64,000 nucleotides of DNA, taken from positions 1-64,000 of the forward strand of contig JAQOTA010000026.1 of the NCBI GenBank assembly GCA_029532415.1, given 5' to 3'. The DNA is from Marasmius tenuissimus (lineage: Eukaryota; Basidiomycota; Agaricomycetes; Agaricales; Marasmiaceae). The position numbers and the translations under genes were made by a program. Positions 57,320 through 64,000 of this stretch are shown piece by piece. Position 1 is the stretch's first letter. Each line of letters begins with the position of its first letter. Under the pieces are notes generated by a model. That model did not search any database, had not been told where the DNA came from, and saw nothing but the letters and a program-made list of their open reading frames with translations.

Positions 57320-59671
57320 ATGTATCGAAAGTCCATCTCTAAAGGATTGCTCTTGATCGGTGCATTCTTGTTGCACGGCACGGTTGCGAGTGCGGATTGC
57401 GGCCTGTCATCTCGGCAAGTAAATGGCACAGAAGGTTGGAGTGAATCCTCCTGGAGTACCGTGAGTCTCTCTCATCGTGATGCTCGTCTGGATATGTCGA
57501 CTGAACCCATTCACAGCTACAACCCTCCAAAGACCTCCAGTGGGTTTCGTGCTACACAGAACAAGGCGATTTCCAATGTACCCGTCTTGAGGTATGTGAC
57601 ACCAATTCTCGAATCTACCGCTTGGCGATGACTCAAGGTGCGTCGAAAGGTGCCCCTCGACTACAACAACCCGGAGGGCGACAAAGCCGCTATTGCGATC
57701 GTGCGTCTACTGGCCAACGTTTCAACTGACAGTCAAGACTATCGCGGTCCAATCCTATTCAATCCGGGAGGACCAGGAGAAAGTGGCGTCGACTATGTTC
57801 TGGCGGCTGGATCGACTCACCGTGTTGGTTTGGGGCCCCGATTTGACCTCGTCGGTTTCGATCCTCGAGGTAGGTGACCTTGGCCGTTTAATTTCCCTAC
57901 CACGTTAAGATCCTCACTTTGATCCCCCTAGGTGTGCGACGCTCGACCCCTCGTATTGAGTTCTATAAGTCGCGAGCGGAACGTGCTCTCTCGTTGCGCC
58001 CGTACGCGGAACTCAACCAATCGAGGGAAACCGTAGAGAGTTTCTGGGCGAACAGCCAGATTATGGGGACCCTTGCATACGACAGGGGTAAGGACTATCT
58101 GGGTCATATGAACACCGCGAATTCGGCGAGAGACATGCTCAGGATTGTGGAGGCTCATGGACAAGAGAAGCTTCAGTACTGGGGACTCTCGTGTGTACTA
58201 TTTTCGATCACCGTCAATGAATTTAACTAATGCATCACTTCCAGGTATGGTTCTGTCCTCGGGTACACATTTGCTGCCATGTTCCCGGTAAGCAGCCCTC
58301 TCAGCCATTGGCGGTGAATGTACTGAACAACGCTCTGTAGGACAAGGTCGAACGCCTGATCATTGACGGGGTCGTTGGAATCGAAGATTATTACAGGGGT
58401 CAGTCCGTCTGGTTTATTTTAGCATGTCAAACATCAACTTAAACTCATCTTGATCACAGCGAGGTTATTGAATCTTGCGGAAGATGCAGATAAGACACTC
58501 CAATGGTTTTTTCAAAGTTGCAAGGATACTGGCCCGCAGTCTTGTGCTTTCTACGAGGACTCGACCGAAGCCATGAGCACCAAACTTCAGAAAATTTATA
58601 ATCGTTTGAACGAAGATCCCATTCCCGTCCGTACCAATGAATCTTATGGTGTCGTCGACTATGGTTTCCTGCATTTCGTCGTGATCACAGGGTTGTACCG
58701 CCCCGCTGGTTGGCCCGACTTGGCAAAGGGACTGCAAGACTTAACGGAGGGAGATGGATCGTTTTTGTGGAGCAACTTTGGGGATCCGTTGTTCGAATGT
58801 GACTGTGATCCGACCAAGCACGCACTCGAGGACTATTTGGAGTCTACGGTTACTTACTATTGCAACGACGGGGACGCGGTTCCCCCTGAAGTAGACGCTG
58901 CTCGGGCTCATTATAAAGAGGCCGTACAGCTCTACGGGTCTTGGGGAACGTTCCGGGCGAGCCACAGGATTGCTTGCAGGTATGAAACATGCTTCAACCT
59001 TGGTAAGTATCACTGACGATGCGCGCTTGTAGCGGATGGTCATCGGAAATCCCCAAAACACAATTCCGCGGTTCGTGTCACTATATATTCTATGCCACCT
59101 CAGACATTGAGGCTGCATCTATTCAGGACCTATCAGCAGCAATACTAGCTTCCCTATGCTCATAATCGGGAACACGGCAGGTGGGCATGGACTTTCCTCT
59201 TGGATGTATTCAAACTGACCTTTCAAAACAGATCCAGCGACACCAATTTCGGCGTAGGTCATATCGAATACAGCTAACCAGTTAAACTGACCCGTCTCCA
59301 CCCTAGGGCGAAAAAGGCCTCTCAACAATTTCCGGGATCTGTCGTTCTAGAGCAAAATTCTCCCGGAGTGAGTTTTTCCTCTCTCCACCTCTCTATCGTC
59401 GAGTTGATTTCTCCTTCCCTTGCAGCATTGTTCAATCGCCGCGCCCTCAGTTTGCACCTCCAAGGTCGTTCGGGAGTACTTTGTTAACGGAACGCTACCC
59501 GAGCAGGGCACCATATGTCCCATGGATGGCACGCCTTTCGATGATGCTTCGGCCACGAACGCGACCTTGAGGCGGGATCTGATGTCTGCGGAGGATGTAG
59601 CGCTAGCTGACGCGATGCAGGAGCTCGCTAGAAAGTACTCACTGCGTCATCTTGACTCTCTGAATCTTTGA
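57320..59671 (+). CDS. TAP-like S33 serine peptidase, copy 3, intact
   Basis: Twelve exons total 1737 nt (578 residues). Eleven are the same size as in copy 1 or copy 2, and exon 1 is nine bases longer. Signal peptide LLLIGAFLLHGTVASA, then VPLDYNNPEGD, the oxyanion loop NPGGPGESG, GFDPRG, the nucleophile elbow GLSYGS, the acid in GNTADPATP and the His in HCSIAAPS. The predicted role is secreted N-terminal tripeptide or oligopeptide removal. Exon 6 has a GTCAGT donor where the other copies have GTACGT, and exon 4 has GTGTGT. Copy 3 carries an extra Cys in the mature N-terminus (ADCGLSS) and next to the catalytic His. Frame is intact throughout. Confidence 0.9.
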
Positions 59672-60132
59672 GAGCATTTACCTGGTTGATCCGCTTGTAT
59701 TTATTTTGGTCGATACTCGTTTGGACCAGTTATTCAGCTGATTCGCGAGCGCCGGAGTACATATGAACTTGCATCTGCGCCGATATGCTGAAACCTGCCA
59801 TAGGCTTCCCGAACTCGCAAGTTGTCTTTTCCATGCACACCCGATCGTCAGCACTCGCAAAACGTTCAGAACCCATACTGTCCGCTCAGCCAGTGGCGAC
59901 GAAGGATGAGACTCGCGACCTAACTCTCGAAACACCCCTGGGAGCCCCCAAAAGCCATCTCGTGCTCCTCAACGATCTCCCCGAGTCTTCAAATGGTATC
60001 TGACGTAATCGTCAAGCGAGAAGCAAAGATCCTGCATTCGAAAGGCAGTACTGCGTGCCCTGCTATCTATAGTTGCAATTTGACATCGCTGTGAGTTGTC
60101 GACAGTGTACTTGAAAAGCGGAGTGGTTGTCT
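59672..60132. other. Convergent 3' flanks of TAP copy 3 and DTD gene
   Basis: Two genes end towards each other here. Nothing else is recognised. Confidence 0.35.
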
Positions 60133-61025
60133 CTAGTTCGTCGGCGGGGTGGATTCTACGTATTCAAACTTTCGCGAGTCAATCGTGAACGTTACAGGTC
60201 CCTAAGTAGTTTGGAAACTGTAAGCACAAGGGGAATAGTCTAGAGGTGGGATTCAAAACGTACCTCGTTCGTGAGCGAAACGTTCATCATCGCTCCAAAT
60301 TTCCCATCTTCGGGTGCACACAAGCATGAGAATCCAAACAACGAATGACTCTGAGGGTAAAGCACACACACCCATTATCTTCTCCGGTTTATACGATTCC
60401 TTCATCTTCTCCAGGAAGGACGAGTATAGGTCCTTAGACGTCTCCGCTCCCTGTCAGTGTAATCCCGTACGTCAGTGGAAAGAAAAGGAGGGCGATAGGC
60501 ATGTAGGATCACTGACCATTGCACGATGAAAATCTGGTTTATTTCCTTTGGTTGTGTTGGCCAGCAAGGTGAATTGAGAGACACATAGCACTTCGCCATC
60601 AATATCCTTCACGCTCCGTTTCCACATCTTCCCTTCATCGTCGAATACGCGTAGCGATAGGCTGGGTCAGTCAGAGATGAATGTTAAAATGGATCTGATC
60701 TCGCGTTAGAGAGTCTTTTCACAGAGTTTGTTGAGGAAGGACGCACCAAAAAACCGAACTGTTACATCTTATTGATTATGATGTTCGCATCCGCCATGGT
60801 ATCATCTAGAACGAGCAAAGTATTGAGAGTTGAGCGACGGAGAGCCCGAGAGCGAAGACGACCTTTTCCTATCCCAACTAGAACCATCAATCCTCTCGAT
60901 ATCTGTGAAACGATCTCGTTGTCGACTACAGCCCATAACCGACTTTAGCAAGAGGAAAGACACTGAAAGAAGGATAACGCACCCGTGACCGACGCCGAGG
61001 CTACTCTTTGAATGACCGCCCGCAT
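60133..61025 (-). CDS. DTD1: D-aminoacyl-tRNA deacylase
   Basis: Seven exons (61025-60983, 60925-60863, 60805-60766, 60661-60517, 60450-60372, 60307-60264, 60201-60133) give 160 residues. This enzyme removes D-amino acids (and achiral Gly) wrongly attached to tRNAs and protects translation in the cytosol. It starts [15 protein letters not shown], followed by [33 protein letters not shown], the [12 protein letters not shown] motif holding the catalytic pocket, [47 protein letters not shown], where GPVTF is the Gly-cisPro motif, and a short tail. Length and motifs match eukaryotic DTD. A single-copy housekeeping gene in a region of duplications. Confidence 0.93.
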
Positions 61026-61463
61026 TTCTGACCTGGAGTATAACGCGACAGCACGACCTTGGTGTCCTGACGGAGCCGTCAGGAAGAGAGATTGAGAGGT
61101 GGCTGTGCCACAGTTGTCCTCCGGATCGCGTCACCGCTCCCAGCGCTTCTACCCCCAGGTAATGCAGACGCTATTGTGCTTGTTATAACGAGAGAAAACA
61201 AATGAATTTACTGATAAATAATATCTTAATGCACATCCTGTAGCAGTGTCTTCTTGGTATAATTTAGGTACGAGGTAACAGAAAAGATGATCTCGATCGA
61301 GGGGGAGAAGAACGTGAACGTGCTGTGGTCGTAAACATGTCGTGACAGAGACAAGGGGAGAACAACAGAGGAGTAGGAGTGATGAGTAACGGTGAGTATC
61401 GAATATGCGGTCCCAGCATCCGTCCATGGGGGAATACAACGAAAAGTCCAGTTCTTTGTCTCT
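61026..61463. other. Spacer between DTD1 and chitin synthase 2
   Basis: The 5' side of the DTD gene and the 3' flank of chitin synthase 2. Only short frames. Confidence 0.35.
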
Positions 61464-64000
61464 TTATTCTCCAGCAAACAACCGAATGACCATGTACATC
61501 GTCGAACCGATGAATCGAACGACTGAAAGGGGAGAGAGAAAGACGTCAGCACAAGGGCCACAGAGACGAGATACAGGGAGGAAAAGCCACTCACATGCCA
61601 ATCCAGCAACACTAAACAACAAGAACGACATATACCCCTTCACCGAATTCTGCGCACCCTGATCCTCCGCCTTCCCATTCGCCTGAACAATCACAGCACC
61701 CAACAACGCATTCGATAACGTCCAAGCCAAAAGCACACTGGAGAAATCACCAACGTCAGCTTGACCTCCCTAACCCACCGAAGCAAGGAAAACTCACTTG
61801 GTCCTGAAACTCCTATAATAATCCTCCTGATCCCTCTCCTTCTTTTCTTCCTCTTTCGGCGGCTTCGTCCTCAGCACATGCAACGCATCCTCATACCCAG
61901 CATTGATATCCTTATTCTCCGTCGGTATCGCCACCTCTACCTCGTTCTTATTCCCAGACACCTGAACGACACCCAAATCCGTCGAAACCTTGTTATCTCC
62001 CTTCGTTCCCCATGAAACATCATGCACGTTAGCGAACGCGTATACATTGAGAACGGCGATGTACGACGGAGCCATGAGGAGGTATTGGATGAACGAGGTG
62101 ATCATGTGCCATGGTTCGAACTATGTTACGATGGGACGAATGAGCGATGAATGGAAATGGAAAAGGGATCAAGTAACTCACAAAGATCAAACTGGCGACG
62201 ATGTACAACCCCAACGTCGCAGCTATTGACAGAACGATATTCCTAAAGATTGCATTTCCAAACATATCCCCGATCGAGACAGCTTTGCCTTCTGTTTCCA
62301 GATTCTTCGAGATGTCTTCGATGCCTTTAAATGCTAGGAAAAACGCTGAGAACTAGTATCAAGAAGACCAAGATATTAGCGTCAAGACGACGGTACCAAA
62401 TAATTTTGAAACTAACCGTCATGTATATCGTTATCACAGCAAAGCCCAAGAATGAAGCCGTGTAAGGCCATTTTGAACCTTGAGGCCGATTACCGAGTGC
62501 GAGCAGGAAGCACATGACCAAAAGACCTGCACCACCAGAGACGAATTTAGTCCACGCCGACGATTCAGCATTCAAAAAATTCAACACCCACCGAGATAGA
62601 AGTAATTCAGGATGACGTTGACAACCTTAATCCCATTGCCCAAGTTGAAATCTTTAGCCTCCAAAGCATTCGAGAGGATGACAAACGCGATGTAGTAGTT
62701 GGCCTAAGGTAACGATAAGTGAGCCGAGACCGCCAGAAAACGAACCCAGACACAAAAACTCACCAATGCGAACCAACTGAAGACCAAGTTGAAAAACTGA
62801 TAAAACATCTCCACGTGTATCCAGAATTTCCTCATGAAACTATGTGCACTTCGGTAGATGTAGTAGAAGTGGATCGTCGAGTGTATGGCAGCGAAGAAAG
62901 ATCCGTTCAGCCATCGTCGACGTTGAGAGATCAACTCCGGGACCTTGAAGGGGAGGGGGTTAGGCCTCCCGAAACGAAAAGGTGCCTATTATTCCATACC
63001 TGATCAGGAACATCAGTAATAGCGTACGCGCTCTTCACGTAGTGCAGGATCCACGCTCCACCGCGTTTCGATACGAGCTCCCAACACAGAATCTGTAGTC
63101 AACTGCGTGAGCGACATGGCCTGGCACCGGCAAGAAATGGCGACCTACACGATCCTCAGCGAGATACATGTTCGCGGTGAAGATATCCGCTCCAGCACCG
63201 TGCATTTTCTCTCCCAAGAAGTACTTCTGCAGCGGGCCTTCACCTTTCGCATCGTTCTGGAGCGCGATGTACCGATAAGCCGAGAAAGCACCCGGCAAGA
63301 CAGTGATATAACCAAAAACGGATTCGAGCGGTTTGTCCAGAATGTTACTAGTCAACGCAGATTGGGAGTCAGCAAAAACACGAATGTCTATGATTGTGTG
63401 GTATCTCACCTCATCTTATACTCGAAATTCTGAGCGGCAACGAGAGGGTTGATCAAGTTCAAACCCCATTTACCCTTGAGCGCGACAATCTCTCCACAGG
63501 CACCTCCGACGTTCGAGTTGATATCAAAAGCCTGAAGGGAATCTAGTTAGCTTAAGATCGTCCCGAATAGACGGAGAACGCACCTTCCACAAGTGGTAGA
63601 TACTTGTGGGCCCCGGCATAGTACCCACATCGAGCAGTACACAGACGTTCGGGTTCAGAATCGGACCGAAAGCATTGAAGAACCACCGATGACTGTTGAT
63701 CTTCTTCTGGTTCTTCTCCTTTAGACAGAAGATAATCTGCACCGGCATGTGGCCCTTCTCCGGTCCTTCAATCTTCAAGCTGGGCGTAACAGAGACTGTA
63801 CAATCTTGTTAGCACAGTTGAGCGCTGAGAGACGAATGTATCGCGTACTCTGCGTGGTATATTCATAGATATGCGCTGTGACTTGTTTGCCGTTGACGAC
63901 GTTCTTGGCAACACCGTCTTGGTAGGCACCCATCGCGGCGATGACGGAGAGCGTCCTCGAGTTGATCTTTTGTCGACCGTCGGAGACGATACAGACGACG
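61464..64000 (-). CDS. Chitin synthase, second copy (partial, right edge)
   Basis: Twelve exons in the window: >64000-63849, 63795-63584, 63531-63410, 63347-63149, 63092-63000, 62943-62764, 62703-62592, 62526-62417, 62352-62182, 62120-61798, 61737-61595 and 61522-61464. They encode about 625 residues, frame kept, all donors GT. The N-terminal part is cut off by the window end. Motifs include [92 protein letters not shown] and the catalytic [13 protein letters not shown], then membrane helices ending in [11 protein letters not shown]. This is close to standard fungal class I-III enzymes, unlike the diverged copy at 19314. It lies on the opposite strand from that copy. Confidence 0.9.

Noticed and set aside
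1..64000. CRISPR arrays, phage or bacterial defence systems, operons
   Set aside because: No direct-repeat arrays, ribosome binding sites or prokaryotic gene organisation. Introns and gene content show a fungal nuclear genome.

Overview
This window is nuclear DNA from a filamentous basidiomycete, most likely an Agaricomycete. The genes carry many short introns (about 45-80 bp) with GT-AG and some GC-AG borders, there are no operons or ribosome binding sites, and the gene families are fungal: chitin synthase, GH11 xylanase, heme-thiolate peroxygenase, thaumatin-like protein, NACHT NTPase and a fungal seven-helix membrane protein. I cannot name the species. Exon structures were worked out by hand from splice signals, frame continuity and comparison between paralogues inside the window. 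Coordinates of spliced genes run from start to stop codon.

Layout, left to right. 0-12 kb: two copies of a secreted S33/TAP-like serine peptidase, the first with two frameshifts and the second intact, alternating with decayed sequence and two hypothetical minus-strand genes. 12-31.5 kb: a GH11 xylanase with a lost splice donor, a seven-helix membrane protein, foldback repeats, a complete divergent chitin synthase, a pair of paralogous hypothetical genes (both broken, one by a hAT-like transposon), a secreted class 3 lipase between them, and a second, dead GH11 copy with a solo LTR in its first intron. 32-43.3 kb: a very large low-complexity membrane-anchored protein, a divergent small gene 71 bp away, a thaumatin-like protein and a small conserved hypothetical. 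43.8-55.3 kb: all minus strand, a NACHT NTPase, a peroxisomal enoyl-CoA hydratase ending in SKL, a short unspecific peroxygenase, and a tandem pair of cyclopropane-synthase-like methyltransferases (one frameshifted). 55.3-64 kb: a third intact TAP-like peptidase preceded by a terminal-exon fragment, a D-aminoacyl-tRNA deacylase, and a second chitin synthase running off the right edge.

The main theme is local gene duplication with unequal decay. Five families occur as two or more copies. In three of them (TAP, methyltransferase, chitin synthase) at least one copy reads through cleanly. In the GH11 and hypothetical pairs both copies carry lesions. Several lesions are single-base indels in or near short homopolymers, so assembly error must be excluded before calling them real. 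I found no prokaryote-style system, no CRISPR array and no convincing novel multi-gene system. The best candidates for novelty are the hAT-like element, the GC-AG intron cluster, the giant low-complexity protein, and a co-oriented group of lipid-type enzymes.
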